Assembly: GCF_958405655.1 (NCBI RefSeq)
Contig: NZ_CATYWO010000002.1
Coordinates: forward strand, 992,001-1,056,000
Source of the DNA: Ralstonia condita
GTDB lineage: Bacteria; Pseudomonadota; Gammaproteobacteria; Burkholderiales; Burkholderiaceae
Direction: 5' to 3'
Length of the DNA: 64,000 nt
Of this stretch, positions 9,687 through 18,395 are shown piece after piece. Within the stretch, counting starts at the first letter, position 1; every line of letters starts with the position of its first letter. A program made the position numbers and the translations under genes. Under the pieces are notes generated by a model that saw nothing but the letters and a program-made list of their open reading frames with translations, had not been told where the DNA came from and made no database searches.

Positions 9687-10427
9687 ATGAGCAGCACCAA
9701 GATCCTGGTCGTCGATGACGACGTCGAACTGCGCGACCTGCTGCGCGAATATTTGACCCAACAGGGTTTTGCCGTGTCCGTGCTGCATGATGGTGATGGC
9801 CTGGCAGCGCGGCTCGAGCGCGAGCGTCCCGCCCTGGTCGTGCTCGACCTGATGATGCCCAAGGTGGACGGCCTGTCTGCCCTGCGCGACCTGCGCGCCC
9901 GCAACGACGACGTACCAGTCATCCTGCTCACCGCCCGCAGTGACGAGATCGACCGCATCATCGGCCTGGAGATCGGCGCGGACGATTACCTCGGCAAGCC
10001 GTTTTCCCCGCGCGAACTGCTCGCCCGCATCAATGCGGTGCTGCGTCGTCGGCAAGCGGTGCCGGCTTCCGCCCCCGAAGATCGCGACAGCTTTGCCTTT
10101 GGACCGTTCAAGCTCAACTTCCGCATGCGCACGCTGTTTCGCGGTGACCGCGCCCTGGTCATCAGCGATACCGAATTCGCGCTGCTCAAGCTGCTGATCG
10201 CGCATGCCATGCAGGTGCTCACACGCGAGCACATCGTCGAGCTGATGTACGGCCCAGGCAGCAGCGTGTCCGACCGCGGCATCGACGTGCAGATCTGGCG
10301 CCTGCGCCGCGTCCTTGAGGAAGACGCCCAGCGTCCGCGCTATATCCAGACCGTGCGCGGTCGGGGCTACACCTTCGTGCCCGACGAGCGGGAAGAACAG
10401 GGCGAGCGCGATGAAGTTCAAGGCTAG
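9687..10427 (+). CDS. Response regulator, OmpR family
   Basis: This 246-aa two-component regulator has an N-terminal receiver domain (about 5-118) with acidic pocket DDD at 10-12, phospho-acceptor Asp54 in VVLDLMMP and Lys104 in GKPFSP. A C-terminal winged helix (about 140-235) resembles OmpR (DVQIWRLRRVLEED...RYIQTVRGRGYTFVPD). It overlaps the following kinase gene by 17 bp, so the two form one transcript. It is divergent from the mdt efflux operon, with tandem GTTAC repeats between them, so it may control efflux and itself. It is more OmpR-like than BaeR-like; a separate BaeR lies at 43963. Confidence 0.93.
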   Translation: MSSTKILVVDDDVELRDLLREYLTQQGFAVSVLHDGDGLAARLERERPALVVLDLMMPKVDGLSALRDLRARNDDVPVILLTARSDEIDRIIGLEIGADDYLGKPFSPRELLARINAVLRRRQAVPASAPEDRDSFAFGPFKLNFRMRTLFRGDRALVISDTEFALLKLLIAHAMQVLTREHIVELMYGPGSSVSDRGIDVQIWRLRRVLEEDAQRPRYIQTVRGRGYTFVPDEREEQGERDEVQG

Positions 10428-11697
10428 ATTCGACACGCTCTTCGGCCGGTTGGCGATACTGATCGTCGTCGTGCTGGTGCTGAGCCACTTCTCCTGGCTT
10501 GGCATCCTGCGTGCGGAGCGGCGCGAACGGCAGTTCCAGGCGTCGGTTGACCAGATGGCGTTTCAGCTGCAGGCCTTCCAGGCGGTAGTGGATGGCCGCC
10601 TGCGCATGACATTGCCCGACCTCGTGACGGAGACCAATGAAGCGCCAGCCAGCGACGCCCTGTCGGCATCCGACAAATCCGCCGAGCTGGCCCGCCAGCT
10701 TGCACGACGGCTGCCTGCCGGGACCGAATTACGGTTGGAGGCCGCCGCTACGCCGCGGGTGTTCGTACGTTTTCCGCAGCGCAGCAAGTGGATCGCCATG
10801 CCGCTGGTCTGGGTGCATGCACCTCCAACCATTTCGGCTGTCGTGCCGGGTGTGATGGTGGTGCTGGCGATTGCCATCGCGTTTTCGCTGCTTGCCGCGT
10901 GGCAGATCCAGCGTCCCGTGCGTGCGCTGGCCGACGCCGCGGGGGCACTGGCCCGCCGCCGCTATGTGACGCCGCTCAAGGAGCGCGGCCCCTACGAGCT
11001 GCGCCAGTTGACCGATCGGTTCAACCACATGGCCGCCGACCTGTCGGCCACCGACGAAGAGCGCAACACCATGCTGGCGGGCATTGCTCATGACCTCAAG
11101 ACGCCGCTATCGCGCCTGCGTCTGCGCGCCGAGATGCTGGCTGACCAGAAGGCCAGCGCCGGCATCGAGCGCGATGTGGCATCCATGTCGGCCATCGTCG
11201 AGCAGTTTCTCGCCTATGCGCAAAGCGGCGATAGCGAAGCGCGGGAGGTATCGGTCGACCGCCATCTGCGCGGCCTCGCACAGCCCTTTGCCGAACATGG
11301 CAAGCATGTCGCGCTTGATCTGCATGCGGGAGATCGCTTCCGGCTCAAGCCGACCCATCTGGAGCGCATCGTCGTCAATCTGTTGGACAACGCCTTCGCC
11401 TATGGCGCGGCGCCCGTCACTGTCCGAACGACCGCCGATGAGCGCGGTTACACGTTGACGGTGGAGGACCATGGTGCGGGCGTTCCCGAGGCGGATATCG
11501 ACCGCGTCATGCGGCCCTTTGTCCGGCTGGACCCGGCTCGCGGCGGGAATGCGCACTGCGGGCTTGGGCTCGCGATCGTCGACCGGCTGGTGCGGCATCT
11601 GGGTGGCGAGCTGGAGGTCGGGCCTGCGACGCCGGGTGCGTCGTCGCCGGGCTTTCGCGTGACGATGCGGTTTCCGTTGTCGGCTGCGACGGCCTGA
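10411..11697 (+). CDS. Sensor histidine kinase, EnvZ-like
   Basis: This 428-aa membrane sensor kinase is the partner of the OmpR-like regulator. TM1 is at about 12-31, a periplasmic domain at about 40-140 and TM2 at about 146-165. A HAMP linker follows, then HisKA with phospho-acceptor His227 in IAHDLKTPLSRLRLRAEM (the EnvZ-type H-box), and a HATPase domain with LLDNAFAYG (N-box) and CGLGLAIVDRLVRHLGG (G-box). The start chosen is ATG at 10411, inside the end of the regulator gene; the longer upstream frame lies wholly within that gene. The signal sensed is unknown. Confidence 0.92.
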   Translation: MKFKARFDTLFGRLAILIVVVLVLSHFSWLGILRAERRERQFQASVDQMAFQLQAFQAVVDGRLRMTLPDLVTETNEAPASDALSASDKSAELARQLARRLPAGTELRLEAAATPRVFVRFPQRSKWIAMPLVWVHAPPTISAVVPGVMVVLAIAIAFSLLAAWQIQRPVRALADAAGALARRRYVTPLKERGPYELRQLTDRFNHMAADLSATDEERNTMLAGIAHDLKTPLSRLRLRAEMLADQKASAGIERDVASMSAIVEQFLAYAQSGDSEAREVSVDRHLRGLAQPFAEHGKHVALDLHAGDRFRLKPTHLERIVVNLLDNAFAYGAAPVTVRTTADERGYTLTVEDHGAGVPEADIDRVMRPFVRLDPARGGNAHCGLGLAIVDRLVRHLGGELEVGPATPGASSPGFRVTMRFPLSAATA

Positions 11698-11787
11698 CAC
11701 ATAGGCTGGTCATTTCGTAAGCTATCCTAGGCGTGGCGCGCACGCTTGTTGCGTGCACTTCACCAGAAACCCCCCGGGAGGAAACGC

Positions 11788-12201
11788 ATGGATCGCGCTG
11801 TCTGTCTCGTCAAGGATGCTGGCCAGGGCCGCAGGGCCGCCGCCGTTGCCGCGTGTGTGCTGGCGATGGGCCTGGCGGCTTGCTCGTCGCCGATGCCTCC
11901 GTGGCAGCCGCCGCGCACCATCCTGGAACCCGCGCCGCCGCCATCGCCCCCTGCACGTGTGACCACACTGCCGCCCATGCCTGCGTCGCCGCCGACGTAC
12001 ACAGCCCCACCCCCGGACACCGCCGAGCCCCCGCAAGCAACGCCTGGTATGGCGAACCCGGCGTCGACCTACTGCCTGCAGCGCGGTGGCCAACTCGAAT
12101 TCTCGACTCGCGCAAATGGCGCCAATGTGGGTACCTGTGTGAGCCCTGGCGGGGACGAATGCGAGGAATGGGCATTCCTGCGCGGCAGCTGCACGTGGTG
12201 A
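11788..12201 (+). CDS. DUF333 domain lipoprotein
   Basis: This 137-aa small envelope lipoprotein has a signal with lipobox MGLAAC (Cys at about residue 33), a proline-rich linker of about 50 residues, and a C-terminal DUF333 domain recognisable as NPASTYCLQRGGQLEFSTRANG...CVSPGGDECEEWAFLRGSC, with four conserved cysteines. DUF333 proteins are exported, and their function is unknown. The ATG at 11788 is chosen over one at 11746 because GGGAGGAAACGC sits just before it. It stands alone, convergent with the ArnT gene and followed by a strong bidirectional terminator. Confidence 0.85.
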   Translation: MDRAVCLVKDAGQGRRAAAVAACVLAMGLAACSSPMPPWQPPRTILEPAPPPSPPARVTTLPPMPASPPTYTAPPPDTAEPPQATPGMANPASTYCLQRGGQLEFSTRANGANVGTCVSPGGDECEEWAFLRGSCTW

Positions 12202-12221
12202 ACGTGCCGGCGCAGACTGGC

Positions 12222-12249
12222 AAAAGGGCCGCAATGCGCGGCCCTTTCT
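12222..12249. terminator. Bidirectional intrinsic terminator
   Basis: A hairpin pairs AAAGGGCCGC with GCGGCCCTTT around a five-base loop. It is flanked by A-rich sequence on one side and T-rich on the other, so it can end both the DUF333 transcript (+) and the convergent ArnT transcript (-). Confidence 0.8.
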
Positions 12250-12271
12250 CGTCGGATCGCGAGGAGCCCGC

Positions 12272-13969
12272 CTATCGGCGCGCCACCACGACCTTGTCGG
12301 CGGATTCGGCCACCAGCCGCATCGGGACCCCGGCTGCCTGCAACTTCTGCCACGTCACGCGTCGCATGAAGGCGTAGGCGGGCGGACCGTCGGTCCAGCG
12401 CTTGATCCACTCGTCGGTGGTGGTCACCACTTTTTGCGGCTCGAGCTCGGCGCCCATCTGCAGCTCGTCGAAGCCGGAGACGAGCGTCATCGGACGGCCG
12501 AGGTAGTAGATGGCGGTCTGGTCCAGCCACTCGACGGAGTAGAACGGCGTCTCGGGCGAAATCGGGCCGGTGGCGCTCAGTGTTTTTTCGATGACGTCGC
12601 GGGCGGAGAGGGCATCGCGGAAGATATCGCTGGCGTTGAGCGTCCTGTCCCAGCAAAGCAGGGCGGAGAGCGCAAGGACAATCACCGCCAGCGTGCGTCG
12701 CTGCCAGTACAACGCGATCAGGGCGGCGACCGTGCCGATGGCCAGCATGGCCATGACTTCGCGCAGCATCGGCATGGCTTGTGCCACCTGCGCGGCTGGC
12801 ATCTTGGCACCGGCCTTGGCGCCGATCAGCGGCACCGCCAGCGATACACCGACAGCGATCGCGAGGTTCACGCCGAGCGCCCAGCCGACAGCGCGCGTCG
12901 GCAGCTTCTCGAGCGCCAGCGTCAATATGATCGCCAGGGCCGGAAAGGCCGGCACGATATAGCCCGGCAACTTCGAGTTGGACGCCGAAAAGAACAGGAA
13001 GACCATCGCCGTCCATGCAATAGACCAGCGCATCAGATCAAATTGCCGGGTACCGACAAAGAGATCGGCCAAACGGCCGATGCGTCGGCCGATGGCGGCA
13101 AACAGCAGCGGCGTCCAGGGCAGCAGCCCGGCTGCCCCCACGGCGATGAAATACCACCATTTGCCGGAGCGATGGTGCTCGTTGGTCAGGAAACGCTCGA
13201 AATGCTCGTGGATGAAGAAGAAGTGGAAGAATTCCGGATTGCGCTGCTGCACGAGCACGAACCACGGCACGGTCGTGATCAGGTAGAGCGCCAGGCCGGG
13301 CAGCCAGTACATGCGGCGGATGAGTATCCAGTCGCGCGTCATCAGCAGGTACGCCACGCCAATCAGGCCCGGCAGTACCAGCCCGATCAGCCCCTTTGTG
13401 AGCGTGGCGCCGGCCAGCGCGAGCCAGACCACCAGCATCCATATCAGCCGCCCGTTGCGCGAGGCATCGGGCCGCTGCGCGAGCGCAAACCCGCACGCAC
13501 CCACAGTCAGGAAGAAGCCGACGCCCATGTCCAGGGTGATGACCTGTCCGAACAGGACGTATAGCAGCGAGGAGCCGAGGATTGCCGCGCCCGTTGCTGC
13601 TGCGCGTCGGCCTCGATAGACGCCCAACGTCCATGCCGTCATGACGATGCCGCCCAGCCCGAACAGGATCGGCCACAGGCGCGCACCCCAGGCACTGACG
13701 CCAAAGGCCTCGAACGTCGCGGCTGTCGTCCAGTATTGCAGGGGCGGCTTCTCGAAATACTTCAGATCGTTCAGGCGGGGTGTCACCCAATCGCCCGAGG
13801 CCACCATCTCTCGCGGGATTTCCGCGTAGCGCCCCTCATCCGGTCGGTACAGGGTGGAACGCTGGAACAGGTCATCCGTCCATAGCGCGAGAAACACGGC
13901 GATGAGCGCCAAGACAATCAACGCCATCCAGGGAGAACGGCGCCGGGAGAAAGCAGTGCGGGATTCCAT
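12272..13969 (-). CDS. arnT: Glycosyltransferase family 39 / ArnT-like lipid A sugar transferase
   Basis: This 565-aa polytopic inner-membrane protein has about 12 hydrophobic segments. ArnT enzymes transfer 4-amino-4-deoxy-L-arabinose from undecaprenyl phosphate to lipid A at the periplasmic face, which lowers polymyxin binding. The GT-C signature is visible early: YRPDEGRYAEIPREMVASGDWVTPRLNDLKYFEKPPLQYW, with the acidic pair and the family tyrosine/lysine. Length matches E. coli ArnT (about 550). No other arn genes are in the window, so the donor would be made elsewhere, and a related PMT-family function cannot be excluded. It is monocistronic, with ATG at 13969. Confidence 0.85.
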   Translation of the reverse strand: MESRTAFSRRRSPWMALIVLALIAVFLALWTDDLFQRSTLYRPDEGRYAEIPREMVASGDWVTPRLNDLKYFEKPPLQYWTTAATFEAFGVSAWGARLWPILFGLGGIVMTAWTLGVYRGRRAAATGAAILGSSLLYVLFGQVITLDMGVGFFLTVGACGFALAQRPDASRNGRLIWMLVVWLALAGATLTKGLIGLVLPGLIGVAYLLMTRDWILIRRMYWLPGLALYLITTVPWFVLVQQRNPEFFHFFFIHEHFERFLTNEHHRSGKWWYFIAVGAAGLLPWTPLLFAAIGRRIGRLADLFVGTRQFDLMRWSIAWTAMVFLFFSASNSKLPGYIVPAFPALAIILTLALEKLPTRAVGWALGVNLAIAVGVSLAVPLIGAKAGAKMPAAQVAQAMPMLREVMAMLAIGTVAALIALYWQRRTLAVIVLALSALLCWDRTLNASDIFRDALSARDVIEKTLSATGPISPETPFYSVEWLDQTAIYYLGRPMTLVSGFDELQMGAELEPQKVVTTTDEWIKRWTDGPPAYAFMRRVTWQKLQAAGVPMRLVAESADKVVVARR

Positions 13970-14390
13970 GCGATGAGGGGCACGGTCGGAAAGGCTAGGA
14001 TTCTAGTCCATGCCGGATCGGCACATGGAGAGTGTTGGGGTGGAAACCGGCGTGTCTCGGCTCAGCGGCTCAAAATGCGTCCATGCGAGAGCCTGTCGAG
14101 CAAGCGCACGGTCGCCCCAACCGTATCTGCGCGCCCCCCATGCCGGATATGCATACCCTATCTGACGCCTCTTCCGTCGCAGCCAGATGAAGATGCCTGG
14201 ATGCGCGGAGCGGATCGGCGCGCATGCTGGAATGGAGCAGGGCGTGGCACGATGTCATCCGTGTCGCCCACCACTGCCCGCAGCGAGTCACCTCCCTCCG
14301 GTGCCGGGAACGCATCACCAGAAGGCGTGACGCGCGCGCAGTCCGCTTTGTCTGACACAAAGCCAGCCGCGCGCGAGGGTCGATGCGGTT
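13970..14390. other. Intergenic region without a recognisable gene
   Basis: These 421 bp separate the ArnT gene start from the end of the aldolase gene. Short open frames exist on both strands, but none has recognisable homology or a ribosome site. A perfect 7-bp hairpin (GCTTTGT, five-base loop, ACAAAGC) lies at 14345-14363, just past the aldolase stop. It has no T-run and may mark the operon end by a Rho-dependent route. Confidence 0.45.
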
Positions 14391-15017
14391 CTACCGCTTG
14401 AGCGCGGCCGCTTCCTTGGCGAGCGCCGTGATGCCGGCCCAGTCGCCGGCAGCAACCTTGTCCTTGGGCACCATCCAGGAACCGCCCACGCACATCACAT
14501 TCGGCAGCGCCAGGTAGTCGGGCGCGGTCTTTGCCGTAATCCCTCCCGTCGGGCAGAAGCGCACATCGCCGAACGGGCCATGGATGGACTTGAGCATGGG
14601 GATGCCGCCTGCGGCTTCGGCGGGGAAGAACTTCAGCGTGGTCAGGCCACACTCCAGCGCGGTGATCAGCTCCGAAGGCGTGACGATGCCCGGTAACCAT
14701 TCCAGGCCCGACTCGGCCTGCGCCAGCGCGAGCGCCGTCGTGATGCCGGGTGACACGGCAAACACGGCACCCGCATCGCGTGCCTGCACAAAATGCTCGG
14801 GCCGTGTCAGCGTGCCGGCACCAACGATGGCATCGCTGCCCAGGTCCTTGACCACGGCACGGATGGCATCCAGCGCCACCGGCGTGCGCAGAGTGATCTC
14901 GAACGTGCGGATACCGCCTTCGTAAAGCGCGCGGCAGACCTTGACGCCTTCATCGACGGATTGGAATTGCAGCACCGGAATGACGGGGCCGGCCTTGACG
15001 ACGGAATCGATATCCAC
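14391..15017 (-). CDS. eda: KDPG/KHG aldolase
   Basis: This 208-aa cytosolic class I aldolase cleaves 2-keto-3-deoxy-6-phosphogluconate into pyruvate and glyceraldehyde-3-phosphate. The catalytic Glu40 is in FEITLRTP and the Schiff-base Lys129 in TLKFFPAEA, with phosphate-binding GGI/GGSWM later; length is normal for Eda. The start is GTG at 15017, preceded by AGGAGA. It is the last gene of the minus-strand sugar-acid operon, 37 bp after the permease gene. In this context it completes a pathway from KDG, whose kinase is encoded on the divergent arm, rather than the housekeeping Entner-Doudoroff route. Confidence 0.93.
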   Translation of the reverse strand: MDIDSVVKAGPVIPVLQFQSVDEGVKVCRALYEGGIRTFEITLRTPVALDAIRAVVKDLGSDAIVGAGTLTRPEHFVQARDAGAVFAVSPGITTALALAQAESGLEWLPGIVTPSELITALECGLTTLKFFPAEAAGGIPMLKSIHGPFGDVRFCPTGGITAKTAPDYLALPNVMCVGGSWMVPKDKVAAGDWAGITALAKEAAALKR

Positions 15018-15054
15018 AACGTTCTCCTAGTTCAACAGCAATACCCAAGGCGGA

Positions 15055-16407
15055 TCAGATGACGGTCGACAGCGCGAGCGTCAGCAGCAGCGCCACGATC
15101 GAGATGATGGTTTCCAGCACCGTCCACGTCTTGAAGGTTTCGGGCACGGTCAGGTTGAAGTACTCCTTCACGAGCCAGAAGCCGCCGTCATTCACGTGCG
15201 ACAGGATCAGCGAACCCGCGCCGGTGGCCAGCACCATCAGTTCCGGCTTGACAGCGGCGCCCGAGGCAGCAGCGATCGGCGCGACGATGCCGCAGGCGGT
15301 GGTCATGGCCACCGTTGCGGAACCCGTGGCAATGCGGATCATCACGGCCACCACCCAGCCCAGCAGCAGCGGGGACAGGCTGGCGCTCATCGCGACGTCC
15401 ACGATGGCCTTTGATACGCCCGAGTCGCGCAGGATCTGGCCAAAGCCGCCGCCCGCGCCCACCACCAGCGTGATCGTGGCAATCGGGGCCAGGCAGTCAT
15501 TGGTGAACTTGAGGATGGTCTCGCGGTTGAAGCCGCGCGCCTTGCCGAAGGTGTAGAAGCTCACCAGTGCGGCGATCAGCAGGGCCATGACCGAGTTGCC
15601 GGCCAGCTTCAGGATGTCGTTGGCCAGCGTCTTGGGCGTGGTGAAGACGTCGGCCCAGCTACCGATGAGCATCAGCACGACGGGCAGCAGGATCGTGAAC
15701 AGCGTCACACCAAAGCCCGGCAGATCGCGCTTCTGGTCGGCTTCAACAAACTGCTTTTCCAGCGGGTTGTCCGGGTTCGGCTTCACATAGCGCGAGATCA
15801 GCATCGCGAACAGCGGACCGGCCAGGATGGCCGTCGGCAGGCCGACGATCAGTGCGTACAGGATGGTCTTGCCGATGTCCGCCTGGTAAGCCGTCACCGC
15901 TAGGAGCGCGGCCGGGTGCGGCGGGATCAGGCCGTGCACCACCGACAGGCCAGCCACCATCGGCAGGCCGACCATCAGGATCGGCGTACCCGTGCGCTTG
16001 GCCACGTTGAAGGCAATCGGGATCAGCAGCACGAAGCCCACCTCGAAGAACACCGGCAAGCCGATGATGAAGGCCACCACCATCATCGCCCAGTGCGCGT
16101 TCTTCTCGCCAAAAGCATTGATGAGCGTCTTGGCGATGCGCTCGGCACCGCCTGACTCCGCCATCATCTTGCCGAGCATGGTTCCCAGGCCGACCACCAG
16201 CGCAATGTGGCCGAGCGTGCCGCCCACACCGGTTTCGAACGCCTTGACGATATTGCCCATCGGCATGCCGACCACCACGCCCAGCGCGAGCGAGACGACG
16301 ATCAGCGTGACGAACGGGTTCAGTTTCTGGACGGCGATCAGATAGATCAGCGCCACCACCGCCAGCGCGGCGGTCAGCAATAGCGAGTTGCCTTGCATCG
16401 GGACCAT
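15055..16407 (-). CDS. Gluconate:H+ symporter family (GntP) permease
   Basis: This 450-aa inner-membrane permease of the GntP/gluconate transporter family has about 12-14 membrane segments. Family features include AKTLINAFGEKNAHWAMMVVAFIIGLPVFFEVGFVLLIPI and LIPPHPAALLA. GntP members import gluconate and related aldonic acids. Next to a KDPG aldolase, an N-deacylase and a deaminase, the likely substrate is an amino-sugar acid such as D-glucosaminate or its N-acetyl form, not plain gluconate; that is inference. The ATG at 16407 is preceded by AGGAGG at ideal spacing, favouring it over the ATG three codons on. Confidence 0.92.
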   Translation of the reverse strand: MVPMQGNSLLLTAALAVVALIYLIAVQKLNPFVTLIVVSLALGVVVGMPMGNIVKAFETGVGGTLGHIALVVGLGTMLGKMMAESGGAERIAKTLINAFGEKNAHWAMMVVAFIIGLPVFFEVGFVLLIPIAFNVAKRTGTPILMVGLPMVAGLSVVHGLIPPHPAALLAVTAYQADIGKTILYALIVGLPTAILAGPLFAMLISRYVKPNPDNPLEKQFVEADQKRDLPGFGVTLFTILLPVVLMLIGSWADVFTTPKTLANDILKLAGNSVMALLIAALVSFYTFGKARGFNRETILKFTNDCLAPIATITLVVGAGGGFGQILRDSGVSKAIVDVAMSASLSPLLLGWVVAVMIRIATGSATVAMTTACGIVAPIAAASGAAVKPELMVLATGAGSLILSHVNDGGFWLVKEYFNLTVPETFKTWTVLETIISIVALLLTLALSTVI

Positions 16408-16489
16408 CGGGTTTCCTCCTCGGGAATATTCACGGCGCTTGTTTTGATGGGTGCCCCATCGTGCAGGGCGCCCCTTTCCGGACTACGGA

Positions 16490-16876
16490 TTACGGCTTCT
16501 TGTAGGCCACGCAATCGACTTCGACCTTGCAGTCGATGACCATGCTCGACACCACGCACGCCCGCGCGGGCGGGTTGGCGCCGAAGTACTCCTTGAACAC
16601 CTTGTTGAACGACTGGAAATCACGCGGATCATCCAGCCACACGCCGCAGCGCACGACGTGCTCGGGGCCGTAGCCCGCTTCAGCCAGGATGGCCAGCACG
16701 TTCTTGATGGTCTGGTGCGATTGCTCGACGATGCCGTTGCCGACAACCTCGCCGTTCACCATGGGCGTCTGGCCCGAGACAAACAGCCAGCCGTCTGCGC
16801 CGGCCGCGCGGGCAAAGGGCAGGTGCTGGCCACCGGTGCCGGTGCCGCCTTCAACGCCAATTCGGGTAATCGTCAT
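16490..16876 (-). CDS. RidA/YjgF-family imine deaminase
   Basis: This 128-aa RidA-family protein hydrolyses reactive enamine/imine intermediates released by PLP-dependent dehydratases to the keto acid and ammonia. The family arginine is present (Arg105 in NPPARACVVSS), as is the SGQTP segment. RidA proteins form trimers. Its position fits the divergent PLP-dependent deaminase at 19404, whose product would pass through a 2-aminoacrylate-type intermediate. It is spaced 33 bp from the amidohydrolase gene and 82 bp from the permease gene in the same operon. Confidence 0.9.
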   Translation of the reverse strand: MTITRIGVEGGTGTGGQHLPFARAAGADGWLFVSGQTPMVNGEVVGNGIVEQSHQTIKNVLAILAEAGYGPEHVVRCGVWLDDPRDFQSFNKVFKEYFGANPPARACVVSSMVIDCKVEVDCVAYKKP

Positions 16877-16909
16877 CGCTACGTTCCTTCTTTCAAACCA
16901 ATACGGGGA

Positions 16910-18394
16910 TCAGTGGATTTCAGCGGTGGCCGTTGCCTGTGCGCGCAGGCCGCGCCTGAGAAAGCGCCCAGCGCGTTGCGGCTGGACGGCGCCATCTCGA
17001 TAAGACAGGTGGCCGTTGACCCAGACCGCTGCAATGCCCGCCGCCGGCTGCTGCGGGTCGGTAAAGGTGGCGACGTCGCGCACCGTTTCCGGGTCGAACA
17101 ACACGAGGTCGGCCCAATAGCCCTCGCGCACGAGGCCGCGTGCGGTCAGGCCAAAGCGCTCGGCCGATTGGCCTGTCATCTTGCGGATGGCGGCCGAAAG
17201 CGAGAGCAGCTTGCGCTCGCGGCTGTAGTAGCCGAGCACGCGCGGGAAGGCGCCCCACAGACGCGGATGTGGCTTCGGATCGTTCGGCAGGCCGTCGGAG
17301 CCAATCACCGTGGCGGGGTGCGTGATGATGCGGTCCAGATCCTGCGCCGACATGTTGTGGTACACGGCGCCGGCCGGCTGCAGGCGGCGTGCGGCGCCCA
17401 TCAGGTCGGTGCCCCACGCGGCGGCAATCTCCTTGAGCGTCTGTCCGGCCATGCCCGGCTCCGGCTCCGACCACGTGATGAAGATGTCGAACTCATCCGT
17501 CACCTGCTTCAAGTCCAGCGTGGACGAGCTTGCGGTGTACGGATAGCAGTCGCACCCGACGGGCTGATAGCGCTGCGCCCCTTCGATGGATTCCAGCACC
17601 TCGCCCGCGCGTCCCCAGTTGGCCGCGCCCGCGCACTTCAGGTGCGAGATCACGATCGGCACGCGCGCATGTTTGCCGACACGGTACGCCTCGTCCATCG
17701 CGTCGAGAATCGCGGCAAATTCGGTACGCAGATGCGTCGTGTAGATCGCGCCGGCTTCGGCCAGCGGCTCCGCCAGGCCCATCACTTCTTCGGTAGTGGA
17801 AGCAAAGGCGTTGGCGTAGGCCAGGCCGGTCGACAGGCCCAGTGCGCCGTGATCGAGCGCCTCGCGCAACTGCACGCGCATGCCTTCGACTTCATCGGCG
17901 GTGGCGGGGCGGTCGAGGCGGTCCAGGTGATTGTTGCGCAGCGCCGTATGGCCGATCAGCGCGGCCACGTTCACGGCCGGGTGTGCGTGCTCCACGGCTT
18001 CCACGTACGACGCAAAGGTCGGGTACGCAAATGCGCTGGCGGGCCCCAGCAGGTTCATCGGGTCGGGCGGTTCACCCTTGAGCGTGGCCGGCGACGCGCT
18101 GATGCCACAGTTGCCCACGATGACGGTCGTAATGCCCTGCGACACCTTGCACAGCATGTCGGGCGTGCGGATCACGTTGGTGTCGTCGTGCGTATGCACG
18201 TCGATGAAGCCGGGGGCAAGGACGCGGCCCTCGCCGGCGATTTCCGCATCCCCCAGCCAGGCGGTGGAGTCCGATGTGGCGATGGCGGCGATGCGACCGT
18301 CGGTGATGGCCACGTCGAACAGCGTGGCCTCGGGTTCGTGGCCGCTGCCGTCCACAATGCGGACCTGGCGGATGACGATGTCGTACTGCTGCAT
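16910..18394 (-). CDS. D-aminoacylase-family amidohydrolase (possible N-acetyl-D-glucosaminate deacetylase)
   Basis: This 494-aa metal-dependent amidohydrolase belongs to the N-acyl-D-amino-acid deacylase family. The metal-site HTHDD is at 67-71, GNCG at 94-97 (Cys bridging ligand in D-aminoacylase), the later histidines are in VISHLK and HLRTE, and the catalytic Asp is in VIGSDGLPNDPKPHPR. Database-style naming would be D-aminoacylase, but the neighbours suggest it removes the acetyl group from 2-acetamido-2-deoxy-D-gluconate. The ATG at 18394 follows a CGGAG site and lies one base after the regulator stop, so the two are coupled. The exact substrate is inferred. Confidence 0.85.
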   Translation of the reverse strand: MQQYDIVIRQVRIVDGSGHEPEATLFDVAITDGRIAAIATSDSTAWLGDAEIAGEGRVLAPGFIDVHTHDDTNVIRTPDMLCKVSQGITTVIVGNCGISASPATLKGEPPDPMNLLGPASAFAYPTFASYVEAVEHAHPAVNVAALIGHTALRNNHLDRLDRPATADEVEGMRVQLREALDHGALGLSTGLAYANAFASTTEEVMGLAEPLAEAGAIYTTHLRTEFAAILDAMDEAYRVGKHARVPIVISHLKCAGAANWGRAGEVLESIEGAQRYQPVGCDCYPYTASSSTLDLKQVTDEFDIFITWSEPEPGMAGQTLKEIAAAWGTDLMGAARRLQPAGAVYHNMSAQDLDRIITHPATVIGSDGLPNDPKPHPRLWGAFPRVLGYYSRERKLLSLSAAIRKMTGQSAERFGLTARGLVREGYWADLVLFDPETVRDVATFTDPQQPAAGIAAVWVNGHLSYRDGAVQPQRAGRFLRRGLRAQATATAEIH

Positions 18395-18395
18395 G

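Noticed and set aside
13973..14401. Possible gene on either strand between arnT and eda
   Set aside because: No ribosome site, no homology, and both frames have antisense-like composition.
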